Source of the DNA: JAVKDP01 sp040222185
Lineage (GTDB): Bacteria; Bacteroidota; Rhodothermia; Balneolales; Balneolaceae
DNA length: 64,000 bases
NCBI GenBank assembly: GCA_040222185.1
Contig: JAVKDP010000082.1
Coordinates: 17,790 to 81,789, forward strand
Reading direction: 5' to 3'
Of the stretch, positions 24,251-33,318 are shown piece after piece. Numbering within the stretch: position 1 is the stretch's first letter; each line of letters begins with the position of its first letter. Made by a program: the position numbers and the translations under genes. The notes beneath the pieces are model-generated. The model saw only the letters and a list, made by a program, of their open reading frames with translations, did not search any database and had not been told where the DNA came from.

Positions 24251-25624
24251 ATGCAAAAAGCTATATTTACTCTTCTTGTTCTTCTTTTTTCGGTATCCGC
24301 AGTTCAAGCTCAAAAAACAAGCTACATTAACCTGATAAACAGAGCTGGTGCGGCACAAATATTCATTGATGACATCATCCTACCTACTGAAGAAGGTAAA
24401 ACCAACGTCTCCATCATCTTCAGGTTTGATAATGATTTCCTGCCCTATAAGAAAATCACTTATAGTGATAAGATTGAAGCACCTGAAGGCATGGGTTTTT
24501 ATACTATAGCGAGATTAAACGCTGAGATTTTCGAAGGGAAAGCCAATAGAAGAAGAGCTAACAACAGTGAAATTGCTTCACGGGATCTTTGGATTGATAC
24601 CCTTTATACAAAAACCTTTGAAGAAACCGAGTCCAAAAAGCTCTATGCATCAGGATCGTTAACAAACACACTTGAAGTTGGTGAGTATAACTATGTACTC
24701 CAGCTAAGCCTGATGGAAAACACAAATGAGCGAAGTTCTACTCCAACAAATCTTAAAATTGTTGATTGGGATAAGAAAAAAACAGGGGAAGTGATTCTCA
24801 TTAAAGAGATCAGTGAGAATAAAGAGTTACCCTTAATGAACCTTTCAAATAATGTTTTATTTGGAAAGGACTTCTATTCACTGATAAGAATCCCGAACTA
24901 TAATGCTTCAAGTAAATACTCAATCAATATTTCTAAAGCGAAAGTAACCAGAAGAGACACAACTGGAACTGAATCGGTACTTAAACTTGATATTTCAACT
25001 TCCGATATTTCAGAAAATGTCCTCCCATCAGTCACACAGGGAAGAGAACCATCAATCATACTTTCAAAAAGTGAGCAAGATTATACCTATGCCCTGGTTA
25101 AAATCCCAAATGCTACACTTGATAACTCTGCTTATTTACTCGAGGTGAATTCATCAGAAAGTTCAGAACCAATCGCAACGAAGTTATTCAGATCATATTG
25201 GCCTGATATGCCAGCCGGTTTATTAAACCTGGATATATCAATCGATATGATGAAACATATTGTGAGCGAAGAAACATTAAAAGAGATTAAATCAGGCTCA
25301 CAGAAAGAAAAAGAAACCAAATTCCGTGAATTCTGGGCAAGCAAAGACCCGACTCCAAATACTATTTACAATGAGCTAATGGCTGAATACTATAGAAGAA
25401 TCGATTATTCTTTTCGTGAATTTGGTAACAGGGGAAACTTTGATGGCCATGAAAGTGATCAGGGTAAAGTATATATCAAATACGGACCACCTGTTTCAAC
25501 AGAAAGGCAATTCCCTACCAATGGAAAGGTACTTGAAGTCTGGAATTACACGAATAAGAAATTCGTATTCGAAGCTAGTACTGGGTTTGGAGATTTTGTA
25601 TTGCTAGGATCAGGAACAGAATAA
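24251..25624 (+). CDS. Secreted GWxTD-domain protein
   Basis: 457 residues from the ATG at 24251, chosen because it begins a signal peptide (MQKAIFTLLVLLFSVSAVQA|Q); the frame is open further upstream without a leader. The first ~340 residues are beta-rich and unrecognised. The last ~115 match the GWxTD domain: FREFWASKDPTPNTIYNELMAEYYRRIDYSFREFG, then DQGKVYIKYGPP and LEVWNY. The name-giving GWxTD residues read DGHESD here, a clear departure. The domain is common in Bacteroidota-related and Acidobacteria secreted proteins; its function is unknown. Confidence 0.82.
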   Translation: MQKAIFTLLVLLFSVSAVQAQKTSYINLINRAGAAQIFIDDIILPTEEGKTNVSIIFRFDNDFLPYKKITYSDKIEAPEGMGFYTIARLNAEIFEGKANRRRANNSEIASRDLWIDTLYTKTFEETESKKLYASGSLTNTLEVGEYNYVLQLSLMENTNERSSTPTNLKIVDWDKKKTGEVILIKEISENKELPLMNLSNNVLFGKDFYSLIRIPNYNASSKYSINISKAKVTRRDTTGTESVLKLDISTSDISENVLPSVTQGREPSIILSKSEQDYTYALVKIPNATLDNSAYLLEVNSSESSEPIATKLFRSYWPDMPAGLLNLDISIDMMKHIVSEETLKEIKSGSQKEKETKFREFWASKDPTPNTIYNELMAEYYRRIDYSFREFGNRGNFDGHESDQGKVYIKYGPPVSTERQFPTNGKVLEVWNYTNKKFVFEASTGFGDFVLLGSGTE

Positions 25625-25679
25625 ATTAGTTGTTATATCAGCTTAGGAGGCTTTACCTTTCTTTCTGATTAACGACTAT

Positions 25680-26672
25680 ATGAAACCTACAATTGCAATT
25701 ACTATCGGGGACTTTAACGGAGTGGGCCCGGAGATTATACTCAAGGCCCTGTCTCATGTTGATTTAACTACTTCTACCCCGCTTATACTGGCTCCAAAAG
25801 AAGTTTTGGATTTCTATGCCAGGAAACTATCTCTTAAAGTAGAGATGAATGTATGTTCATACCTTGATGAAATTGACACGAGTTATATCAATCTCTTAAA
25901 CTTTGAAACCGATACTCTTGATATAAACCCGGGATTCCAGACCGAGCAAAGTGGATTGATTTCGATGAACTCTATAGAACTGGGTATTGAGTTGACAAAA
26001 GCGGAGATTTCTCAAGCTCTGGTTACAGCTCCAATTTCAAAAGAAGCAGTTAACCTTGCTGGATTCAAAATACCAGGCCATACTGAATTCCTTGCAGATA
26101 AAACGGACACCGAATCGGTATTAATGATGCTGGTAAATGATGGCTTGAGAGTCGCATTAGCAACAGCACATGTTCCGATTTCCAAGGTTTCCTCTGCAAT
26201 TACTGAATCTCTTATACTGGAAAAGCTTGGGCTTCTCCATGAAAGCCTTAAAAAAGATTTCAACATTACTGATCCAAAAATTGCAGTACTAGGATTAAAC
26301 CCTCATGCAGGAGACGGTGGGGTAATTGGTTCGGAAGAGATTGATACGATTGTTCCTGCATTAGAAAAAGCTTCACAATCAGGTTTATATGCAGCCGGCC
26401 CCTTCCCTGCGGATGGTTTTTTTGGGCAAAAACTGTACAAGAACTATGATGCCATTCTTGCTATGTATCATGATCAGGGTCTTGCTCCTTTTAAACTTCT
26501 CTCATTCGGGAGCGGAGTCAACTTTACAGCTGGATTGCCAATCATAAGAACTTCACCTGATCATGGAACTGCTTTTGACATTGCCGGTTTTGGTAAAGCC
26601 GATGAATCTTCATTTGTTCAGGCTTATGAATTGGCTGTAGACTTAGCGAACAGAAGGTATGAAACAGAATAA
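25680..26672 (+). CDS. pdxA: 4-hydroxythreonine-4-phosphate dehydrogenase
   Basis: NAD-dependent step of pyridoxal 5'-phosphate synthesis by the DXP-dependent route. The 330-residue length is normal. Family blocks: ITIGDFNGVGPEIILKAL at the start, APISKEAVNLAGFKIPGHTEFLAD with a metal-site His, LNPHAGDGGVIG, AMYHDQGLAPFKLLSFG with another metal-site His, and RTSPDHGTAFDIAG. It overlaps the methyltransferase gene downstream by 14 bases, so the two are coupled. Confidence 0.96.
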   Translation: MKPTIAITIGDFNGVGPEIILKALSHVDLTTSTPLILAPKEVLDFYARKLSLKVEMNVCSYLDEIDTSYINLLNFETDTLDINPGFQTEQSGLISMNSIELGIELTKAEISQALVTAPISKEAVNLAGFKIPGHTEFLADKTDTESVLMMLVNDGLRVALATAHVPISKVSSAITESLILEKLGLLHESLKKDFNITDPKIAVLGLNPHAGDGGVIGSEEIDTIVPALEKASQSGLYAAGPFPADGFFGQKLYKNYDAILAMYHDQGLAPFKLLSFGSGVNFTAGLPIIRTSPDHGTAFDIAGFGKADESSFVQAYELAVDLANRRYETE

Positions 26673-27444
26673 GAAAGTTGATATCTATACTTCATTGGCT
26701 CCATTGTATGATATATTGATGGAAGATGTGGATTACGATTCATGGGCAGACTTTATAGATGAAATTCTACAAACTCACCATTTTGATCCTTTTGATGTAT
26801 TGGAACTCGCATGCGGTACTGGCTCTCTTTCATTATCACTAACAGAATTAGAATGCTATAAGGTGACTGGAACCGATTTATCTCCGGCAATGATTACAGT
26901 GGCTGAACAAAAAGCTAATCAGTTCGATTTACCTACGAGATTCTTTCCAATGGACTTCCTGAATATCAACCTGAATGAACGATTTGATGCTATTATATCT
27001 GTTTTTGATAGTGTGAACTATATCCACGAAGCCAATGATATTGTGAAGATGCTAAATAGCACTTTTGAGCTATTGAAACCTGGCGGGCTGATGGTTTTTG
27101 ATTTCTCTACTCCTAAAAACTCAATGGAAGCTGTTGATCATTTGAATGATGAAGAAGGCGATTCAGGGAAATTCAGATATTTTAGATCCAGCAGATATGA
27201 TCCAATAGAAAAAATTCACTACAATGAGTTCGATATTGAGGAGCTAGATGAAGAAACTGGTCAGGTAATTAACAGTTACCAGGAAATTCATAAACAACGA
27301 GCATATTCTCTGGATGAAATGCTGTCAATTGTGGCGCAAACATCCTATCATCTGGTAGCAAAATATGACGGCTTTGATTTAATCCCTGCTGATGAAAACA
27401 GCGCAAGAGTAACAATAGTACTTCGATGTCAGACAACTCGGTAA
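26659..27444 (+). CDS. Class I SAM-dependent methyltransferase
   Basis: 261 residues. It begins YTSLAPLYDILMEDVDYDSWADFIDEIL, then SAM motif I VLELACGTGSLSLSLTEL (about 43-60), motif II TGTDLSPAMITVAEQKA and motif IV FDAIISVFDSVNYIH. It belongs to the broad methyltransferase-11/25 group, with some members acting on small molecules and others on tRNA or quinones. The substrate cannot be inferred. It overlaps pdxA by 14 bases and ftsE by 19 bases. Confidence 0.85.
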   Translation: MKQNKKVDIYTSLAPLYDILMEDVDYDSWADFIDEILQTHHFDPFDVLELACGTGSLSLSLTELECYKVTGTDLSPAMITVAEQKANQFDLPTRFFPMDFLNINLNERFDAIISVFDSVNYIHEANDIVKMLNSTFELLKPGGLMVFDFSTPKNSMEAVDHLNDEEGDSGKFRYFRSSRYDPIEKIHYNEFDIEELDEETGQVINSYQEIHKQRAYSLDEMLSIVAQTSYHLVAKYDGFDLIPADENSARVTIVLRCQTTR

Positions 27445-28136
27445 TAGAACTTAGAAATGTTTCTTTAAGCTATGAGAACCGCCCGGTTCTTAGGAATGTA
27501 GATTTTAAACTACGGAATGGTGAATTCTGTTATCTGATTGGCCCAACTGGGATTGGAAAAAGTTCAATACTCAAGCTTTTGTACCGGGATGTACTTCCCG
27601 ATGGAGGATCAGTAAGAGTTACCGATTTTCCGGTTAACAAAATCAGTATGAAGCAGGTTCCGATGCTTCGTAGAAGGATGGGCATTATTTTTCAGGACTT
27701 TCAACTCCTACAAGACCGTAATGTGTATGATAACGTAGCATTCTCGTTACAAGTAACCGGAGAAAAACCCAAATTCATTAAACAGCGTGTTATGGAAGTA
27801 TTGGGGATGGTTGGGCTCAGTCATCGCCGCAAAAATATGCCTAACGACCTTTCCGGAGGAGAGCAACAGCGTGTAGTTATTGCCAGGGCACTTGCTAACG
27901 AACCTCGAATTCTTTTAGCTGATGAGCCTACGGGTAACCTTGATCCCAAGGCCACACTTGACATTATGGAGACACTCAAGCAGATAAATAACCGTGGTAC
28001 TGCTATCCTGTTAGTTACACACGATTACTCCGTAGTTAAAAAATTTCCATTTAGAACGGTCAGAATTATTGATGGCAATATCCAGGACCTTGCCTGGAAG
28101 AACAATAAACTTGTTCCGATAAAAAGCCCGGTTTAA
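27426..28136 (+). CDS. ftsE: FtsE-like ABC transporter ATPase
   Basis: 236-residue ABC ATPase of the FtsE/LolD-like group. Walker A is GPTGIGKSS, the Q-loop lies in GIIFQDFQLLQDRNVYDNVAF, the signature is LSGGEQQRV and Walker B is ILLADEPTGNLDP, with the switch His in LVTHDYSVV. FtsE with the membrane protein FtsX controls cell-wall hydrolases at division. No ftsX is adjacent; the gene sits inside a metabolic operon, so its partner must be elsewhere. LolD-type lipoprotein sorting ATPase is the main alternative. Confidence 0.85.
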   Translation: MSDNSVIELRNVSLSYENRPVLRNVDFKLRNGEFCYLIGPTGIGKSSILKLLYRDVLPDGGSVRVTDFPVNKISMKQVPMLRRRMGIIFQDFQLLQDRNVYDNVAFSLQVTGEKPKFIKQRVMEVLGMVGLSHRRKNMPNDLSGGEQQRVVIARALANEPRILLADEPTGNLDPKATLDIMETLKQINNRGTAILLVTHDYSVVKKFPFRTVRIIDGNIQDLAWKNNKLVPIKSPV

Positions 28137-28156
28137 TATTCCATTTCATCCCAAAG

Positions 28157-29098
28157 ATGAATCCTACTCAACTAACTGCACTTATTCGAAACCATGCTTT
28201 AAGCCTGGGTTTTGATGCCTGTGGTTTTGCCAAAGCTCAACGCCTTGATGAGGAAGCTGAGAAGCTGGACAAGTGGCTTTCAGAAGATAGGCATGGCACA
28301 ATGGATTGGATGGCCAATAATTTCGAAAAACGTGTTGACCCCACCCTTCTTATTCCCGGGTCTAAAACCGTAATCTCTTTGTTAGCAAGTTATTACCATC
28401 CTTCACACAAACAACAGATTGATATTACAGATGCACCTCTGATTGCTAAATATGCTCAGGGTCGGGATTATCATAAAGTACTTAAGAAAAAACTTAAAGA
28501 ACTCTTTAGTTTTACAAGCGATTTATGTGGTGGCATAGAAGGAAGATTTTTTGTGGACTCCGCTCCTGTTTTAGATAAAGCCTGGGCAGTGAAAGCCGGG
28601 TTGGGATGGGTAGGCAAAAACTCTAATATCCTTAATAAACGAATTGGTTCATATTTCTTTATTGCAGAGTTAATCATTGATGTAGAACTGGAATATGATT
28701 CACCAACCACTGACCACTGTGGAACCTGTACCAGGTGTATTGAAGCATGCCCTACTGACGCTATATATGAGCCCTATAAGGTTGACGGCAGTAAATGCAT
28801 CTCATACCTAACCATTGAACACAAAGGCGCTATTGAGGAGAAATATCATACCAATATGAAAAATTGGGTGTTTGGCTGTGATATCTGTCAGGACGTTTGC
28901 CCATGGAATAGCAAAGCAAGACTTTCCCACTTCATAGACTTCTACCCAAGAGAGAATGTTTTAGAAAAAGGCCTATCTGATTTCCAAAGTATGACTGAAG
29001 ATAACTTTAATACTACATTTGAAGGAAGTGCTGTCCGGAGAACAAAGTTCTCCGGCTTTTCGAGAAACCTGGAAATCGTATCCAGGAATTTAAAATAG
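28157..29098 (+). CDS. queG: Epoxyqueuosine reductase QueG
   Basis: Cobalamin- and Fe-S-dependent enzyme for the last step of queuosine synthesis at tRNA position 34. 313 residues; the N-terminal cobalamin-binding domain includes HGTMDWMANNFEKRVDPTLL and the central part VDSAPVLDKAWAVKAGLGWVGKN. Two 4Fe-4S motifs follow, CGTCTRCIEACPTDAI and CDICQDVCPWN. The C-terminal HEAT-repeat region of longer homologues is absent, which is common. It ends the pdxA-methyltransferase-ftsE-queG operon and is convergent with the sigma factor gene, 3 bases away. Confidence 0.96.
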   Translation: MNPTQLTALIRNHALSLGFDACGFAKAQRLDEEAEKLDKWLSEDRHGTMDWMANNFEKRVDPTLLIPGSKTVISLLASYYHPSHKQQIDITDAPLIAKYAQGRDYHKVLKKKLKELFSFTSDLCGGIEGRFFVDSAPVLDKAWAVKAGLGWVGKNSNILNKRIGSYFFIAELIIDVELEYDSPTTDHCGTCTRCIEACPTDAIYEPYKVDGSKCISYLTIEHKGAIEEKYHTNMKNWVFGCDICQDVCPWNSKARLSHFIDFYPRENVLEKGLSDFQSMTEDNFNTTFEGSAVRRTKFSGFSRNLEIVSRNLK

Positions 29099-29101
29099 CT
29101 G

Positions 29102-29734
29102 CTAAAATTTATCTCTTTTATCAATTAGAGCCTTATACAGAAGCTCTCTCGCACGGAAGATATGGGCTTTAACAGTTCCAAGTGGAAGGTCTAGTTCATC
29201 AGAAATCTCCTGGTAACTTAATTCATCCATATGCCTCATCTGGATAACCATCCGGTACTTTTCAGGCAGGTTTTCAATCGCATCCTGAACAATAACTTTT
29301 CGCTCATGTTTTATTATCGGAGCATCGGTAGCAAAACTATTATCAGGAAGCTGAACTTCCATCTCTCCATCTTTCGTCTTTAATGGATCGTTGATAGAGA
29401 AAGTCTGTAACTTCTTTTTTCGGAGATAATCAATGGTATGATTTGTAGCTATCCTATACAGCCAGGTCGAAAATGCATACTCATTACTATAGGTTTCAAG
29501 GTTTTTGAAAGCCTTAATAAAAACTTCCTGTACCAGGTCTTCCACCATCTCCTGTTCTTTAATCATCTTTCGAATATGAAAAAAGATCGGCCGATCATAC
29601 TTAGCTACTAGTTTGTTATAAGAAGACTCTTTTCCTGACAGGGCATCAGAAACCAGTTTATCATCCTCTATACTACTTACAGAAGCGTTTTCTCGTGGAG
29701 AAGTATTTAAATCTTGTTTAGAGTTTTCCTGCAT
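29102..29734 (-). CDS. ECF-type sigma-70 family RNA polymerase sigma factor
   Basis: 210 residues. Region 2 is clear at about 35-105 (YDRPIFFHIRKMI, MVEDLVQEVFIKAFKNLETY, FSTWLYRIATNHTIDYLRKK), and region 4 is near 150-200 (LPEKYRMVIQMRHMDELSYQEISDELDLPLGTVKAHIFRARELL). A 30-residue acidic N-terminal stretch and a longer-than-usual linker are present. No anti-sigma gene adjoins it. It lies last in a long minus-strand run; 54 bases separate it from ppx, so it may be cotranscribed or have its own promoter. Confidence 0.93.
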   Translation of the reverse strand: MQENSKQDLNTSPRENASVSSIEDDKLVSDALSGKESSYNKLVAKYDRPIFFHIRKMIKEQEMVEDLVQEVFIKAFKNLETYSNEYAFSTWLYRIATNHTIDYLRKKKLQTFSINDPLKTKDGEMEVQLPDNSFATDAPIIKHERKVIVQDAIENLPEKYRMVIQMRHMDELSYQEISDELDLPLGTVKAHIFRARELLYKALIDKRDKF

Positions 29735-29788
29735 TAACTATGAAAAAATTTGATGCTTAAAATACAAAGCTTAAGGTAAATGAAAATT

Positions 29789-30715
29789 CTAATTTTCATC
29801 TTTTTTAGTCATCAATAAAGCACCATGCCTTATACCCCCGGTTGATACCTTTATTTCATCTACCCCTTTGAATTTCATAAAGCCATCAAGAATTAAAAGC
29901 CCTGCTAAAAAGATATCCTCTCTCCCTTTTAACAAATTCGGACTTAGTTCAAGTAACTGATCATAGGTATGAAGACTAAAGATCTCAATACCTTTGCTTA
30001 ATTTTTCTTCTTTTATCACATGACCGTTCAACTTCTCATTTTCAAAAACATCCAGTTTCAAATCAATAGCTGCAAGAGAAGTTGCAGTCCCAGCTACTCC
30101 GATAGCTTGTATATTCTTAGGCGCTTTGAACTTCTTCTTTGTGAGAAGTTTTTCAATCTCCTCAATACATTGTCTTATCTCACCTTGAAACGGAGGGTTT
30201 TGCTTTAAGAACCGTTCTTTAAAGCGAACACATCCCATGTCAAAGGAATGATAGTCCAGTAACTGACCTTTTCTGCCAATGGCTACCTCAGTACTTCCTC
30301 CACCGATATCTACCACATAAAAGGTTTGATCCTCATCAACATCCATAACAGACAATGCACCTACAAATGTCCACTGAGCTTCTTCTTCACCAGTTAACAA
30401 CCGAACATCAAACCCAACTTCATCAAAAACTCTATTCAGTAAATAGTCACGGTTCTTAGCATCCCTGACCGCGCTTGTAGCTGTAACTATTACATCCTTA
30501 AAAATGAAATAATCTTCTTCAATTATTGATTTATACTCTTCTAAAACATCTATAACTCTCTGGATACTATCTTCATGAAGCGTCTTATTTTCATCCACAC
30601 CGCGCCCTAAACGTGGAATTCGTTGCTCTTCGTGAATTACTTCAACATGATTACCCTCTACCTTTGCTATCAAAAGTAAAACAGTGTTTGAACCTATGTC
30701 TATCGCAGCTCTCAT
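29789..30715 (-). CDS. Ppx/GppA-family phosphatase
   Basis: 308-residue exopolyphosphatase/guanosine pentaphosphatase family member, single actin-like ASKHA domain pair without the HD extension. Motifs: IDIGSNTVLLLIAKV (phosphate 1), TATSAVRDAKNRDYLL, LTGEEEAQWTFVGAL, VVDIGGGSTEVAIG (phosphate 2) and VGVAGTATSLAAI-like AIGVAGTATSLAA. It hydrolyses polyphosphate or pppGpp; which one is undetermined. It overlaps prmA by 4 bases (ATGA). Confidence 0.92.
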   Translation of the reverse strand: MRAAIDIGSNTVLLLIAKVEGNHVEVIHEEQRIPRLGRGVDENKTLHEDSIQRVIDVLEEYKSIIEEDYFIFKDVIVTATSAVRDAKNRDYLLNRVFDEVGFDVRLLTGEEEAQWTFVGALSVMDVDEDQTFYVVDIGGGSTEVAIGRKGQLLDYHSFDMGCVRFKERFLKQNPPFQGEIRQCIEEIEKLLTKKKFKAPKNIQAIGVAGTATSLAAIDLKLDVFENEKLNGHVIKEEKLSKGIEIFSLHTYDQLLELSPNLLKGREDIFLAGLLILDGFMKFKGVDEIKVSTGGIRHGALLMTKKDEN

Positions 30716-31545
30716 TTGCTAAATAAAATGGCTATCCATTCTTGTTGGCTTCTCGTTTCATGATGATGTATAGTCTTCACACTGTCTAACCCTCTTATTG
30801 TCTCTTCGTCTTCGTGAAGCAAACCAGATAGTAATAGTTTACCACCTTCCTTTAAATAAGGTAGTAGCTGAGGGATCAATTCAATTAACGCATTACGGTT
30901 AATGTTGGCTAGTATTACATCGTATTTTGCTCCAACAGGAATTACCTCAATGGAACCCAGCTCTACCTCGAAGTTGGAAACTCCGTTCAGCTGCATATTT
31001 TCTTCAGCATTATCTTTACTCCACTCATCGATATCGAAACCGAATGCTGATTCCGCTCCAAGTTTAAGCGCTCCAATTGCCAGAATTCCAGTTCCTGTAC
31101 CAGCATCTAGTACAATATCTCCTTTTGATATGACTTCAGGTAACCATTCCAGTATCAACCGAGTGGTTGCATGGTACCCGGTTCCAAAAGCCATTTTAGG
31201 ATCAATAAGTAACTCTACTAAACCAGAATCATTAGATTTATCAGCCCATGTAGGCCTTACATAGAAAGAACCAATGCTTTGTGGTTTTATAGATTGCTCC
31301 CAGGTCTCATTCCAATTCTGAGGGTTAATTAATTCTTCACTCTGTATAAAAGAATCTGTACTGAATTGATGTAGCAAACGCTCAATCTCTTCTCTTTTCG
31401 AGTCATCGAACCTGTTTGCTGGTATGGAAGCGATCAAAAGGTTGTTTTCCTCTTCAAAGCCCTCGAAATCCAGGTCAAAGAGCTCCGCAATCAAAAGTTC
31501 GTGAAAGTCCTCTGCAAGTACTAAGGAAAGCCGGATATAATCCAT
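30712..31545 (-). CDS. prmA: Ribosomal protein L11 methyltransferase
   Basis: Trimethylates lysines and the N-terminus of ribosomal protein L11. 277 residues from the ATG at 31545; an in-frame GTG one codon earlier also exists. The N-terminal substrate-recognition domain precedes LLIDPKMAFGTGYHATTRLILEWL, SAM motif VLDAGTGTGILAIGALKLGA and DVILANINRNALIELIPQL, all typical of PrmA. The start codon overlaps the stop of the glutaminyl cyclase gene (TGATG), so they are translationally coupled. Confidence 0.95.
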   Translation of the reverse strand: MDYIRLSLVLAEDFHELLIAELFDLDFEGFEEENNLLIASIPANRFDDSKREEIERLLHQFSTDSFIQSEELINPQNWNETWEQSIKPQSIGSFYVRPTWADKSNDSGLVELLIDPKMAFGTGYHATTRLILEWLPEVISKGDIVLDAGTGTGILAIGALKLGAESAFGFDIDEWSKDNAEENMQLNGVSNFEVELGSIEVIPVGAKYDVILANINRNALIELIPQLLPYLKEGGKLLLSGLLHEDEETIRGLDSVKTIHHHETRSQQEWIAILFSK

Positions 31546-32513
31546 CACATTCTATTATAGATTAGTTCAGCCATAACATCACCAACTGCCTGTAATGTCT
31601 CTTTACTTATTATGGGCATATCATCCTGGTGGGTATGCCAATGAGATCCAAATACAATATTCCCGTCAGCTCCGCGGGTATGATTAATGATATTAATTAC
31701 AGGAATGTTTGTATTCTGGTTAATGATATAGTGATCATCAAGAACTCCAGCGCCTGTTTCATTTAGAAACGCATCACCATAACCTTTTTCACCAGCAATG
31801 TCCCAAAGTTCGTCTACGAGGTTTGGTGCATAACTAATCGAAAACTCTTCTTTTGGAAATACTGCATTTCTTGCACCAACCATATCTAATAGAATTCCAA
31901 ATCTTGGCTGATAGCCTGGAACCGGTGGGTTTAATGACCAGTATCTCGATCCCAGGAAATATTTATTCAAGTCACCTGAAGTCCCATAATCCTCACCATC
32001 AAACAAAACGAGGTCTACTCCAATTGGTGGCGGATTTTCTGAAAACATTCGTGCAAGCTCCAGCAATACTCCTACTCCACTTCCTCCATCATCAGCACCG
32101 AGTATGTAATCTGCTGTTCTTGCTGTATCCTGATCAGCCCGAGGCCTTGTATCCCAGTGAGCACAAAGCATGATTCTGTCAGCAGAAGTTGTATTAAAAG
32201 CAGCTATAATATTAGCCATATTCAGTGTTCCTGAATATCCTTCTTCAGAAAATTCCTGTGAAAAAACACTTCCCGAGCCTGCATATTCCCTGAGTTTAGC
32301 TTCCAGGTACTTTCGTGTCTCAACATGGCCATAAGTATTTGGGACTCTTGGGCCAAAATCGACCTGTTTCTGGATAAAATAGTAGGCAGAGTCAGCTGAA
32401 AACACCGGAACAGATCTGCCTTTCTCGGAAAATTGGAGACCCGTTTTTTTGGTATCCTCTCCTCCACCACATGAAACTGTAATTAAAAGAAAAAGGATTA
32501 ATAGCTTACGCAT
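31545..32513 (-). CDS. Glutaminyl-peptide cyclotransferase (M28 fold) lipoprotein
   Basis: Converts N-terminal Gln of exported proteins to pyroglutamate. 322 residues; lipobox VSCGGG with Cys near 15 anchors it outside the cytoplasmic membrane. M28-type zinc ligands are placed as in glutaminyl cyclases: CAHWDTRPRADQD, LGADDGGSGVGVLLELA, LFDGEDYG in place of the peptidase EE pair, and a late HTRGADGNIVFGSHWHTHQDD. The DGED motif and single-zinc pattern argue for cyclase over peptidase. It overlaps the SDR gene by 8 bases. All eight clear signal peptidase I substrates in this window expose Gln. Confidence 0.88.
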   Translation of the reverse strand: MRKLLILFLLITVSCGGGEDTKKTGLQFSEKGRSVPVFSADSAYYFIQKQVDFGPRVPNTYGHVETRKYLEAKLREYAGSGSVFSQEFSEEGYSGTLNMANIIAAFNTTSADRIMLCAHWDTRPRADQDTARTADYILGADDGGSGVGVLLELARMFSENPPPIGVDLVLFDGEDYGTSGDLNKYFLGSRYWSLNPPVPGYQPRFGILLDMVGARNAVFPKEEFSISYAPNLVDELWDIAGEKGYGDAFLNETGAGVLDDHYIINQNTNIPVINIINHTRGADGNIVFGSHWHTHQDDMPIISKETLQAVGDVMAELIYNRM

Positions 32514-33270
32514 CTCTATGTACCATTCGGGCTGAAGATTGATTAACTGGCATTACAATTGAATCTAAAATATTAACATGTTGAGGCCTGTTGGCCATGA
32601 ATACTACAATTTCGGCGATATCAGCAGCTGTCAATGGATCGATTCCTTGATACACAGAATCTGCTTTATCATTATCCCCTTTAAATCTGACATTACTAAA
32701 CTCGGTTTCAACCAATCCTGGTGATACCATACTTACTCTTATTTTGGTTCCGTGAAGATCTTTTTTTGTGGCTTCCGTAATTGCTTTAACTGCAAACTTC
32801 GAAGCGCAATATCCAACACCACCAGGATATGCTTCATGACCAGCCATAGAACCTATGTTAATAATATGACCTGAGTTTCGGGCGATCATTTTAGGAGTAA
32901 CCAGCCTTGTAAAAACCAGAAGTGCTTTCACATTTGTATCTATCATATCATCCCAATCTTCAAGCAACGCAGACTGAACCGGGTCGGCTCCTTTAGCAAG
33001 CCCTGCATTATTGACAAGGATATCAATTTCTTGATCAAGTGAAGAAACAAAGTTCTTACAGGCTTCTGTATTCCTTACATCAAACACTCCTGTAACCACT
33101 TGAATACCATAGTTATTAGAAAGATCATCTGAAATCTCTTTTAGACGATTTTCCCGTCTCCCGGTGATAATCAAATTACATTCCAGTACTGCTAGTTGTT
33201 CTGCTATAGCTTTACCAATCCCGGATGTAGCTCCGGTAATTAATGCAGTTTTTCCTTTGAGTCGGTTCAT
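32506..33270 (-). CDS. Short-chain dehydrogenase/reductase (YdfG-like)
   Basis: 254 residues from the ATG at 33270; a GTG three codons earlier is possible. Rossmann motif TALITGATSGIGKAIAEQL, NNAGLAKGADPVQ, and the active-site Ser/Tyr/Lys in INIGSMAGHEAYPGGVGYCASKFAVK. It most resembles NADP-dependent 3-hydroxy acid (serine/3-hydroxypropionate) dehydrogenases of the YdfG group; the substrate is not proven. It lies between gatA (49-base gap) and the glutaminyl cyclase gene (overlap) in the minus-strand operon. Confidence 0.88.
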   Translation of the reverse strand: MNRLKGKTALITGATSGIGKAIAEQLAVLECNLIITGRRENRLKEISDDLSNNYGIQVVTGVFDVRNTEACKNFVSSLDQEIDILVNNAGLAKGADPVQSALLEDWDDMIDTNVKALLVFTRLVTPKMIARNSGHIINIGSMAGHEAYPGGVGYCASKFAVKAITEATKKDLHGTKIRVSMVSPGLVETEFSNVRFKGDNDKADSVYQGIDPLTAADIAEIVVFMANRPQHVNILDSIVMPVNQSSARMVHRDA

Positions 33271-33318
33271 CAAGAACACCTGATTTGTTAAATGTAGAAG
33301 CTATATAAGTATAACCAT

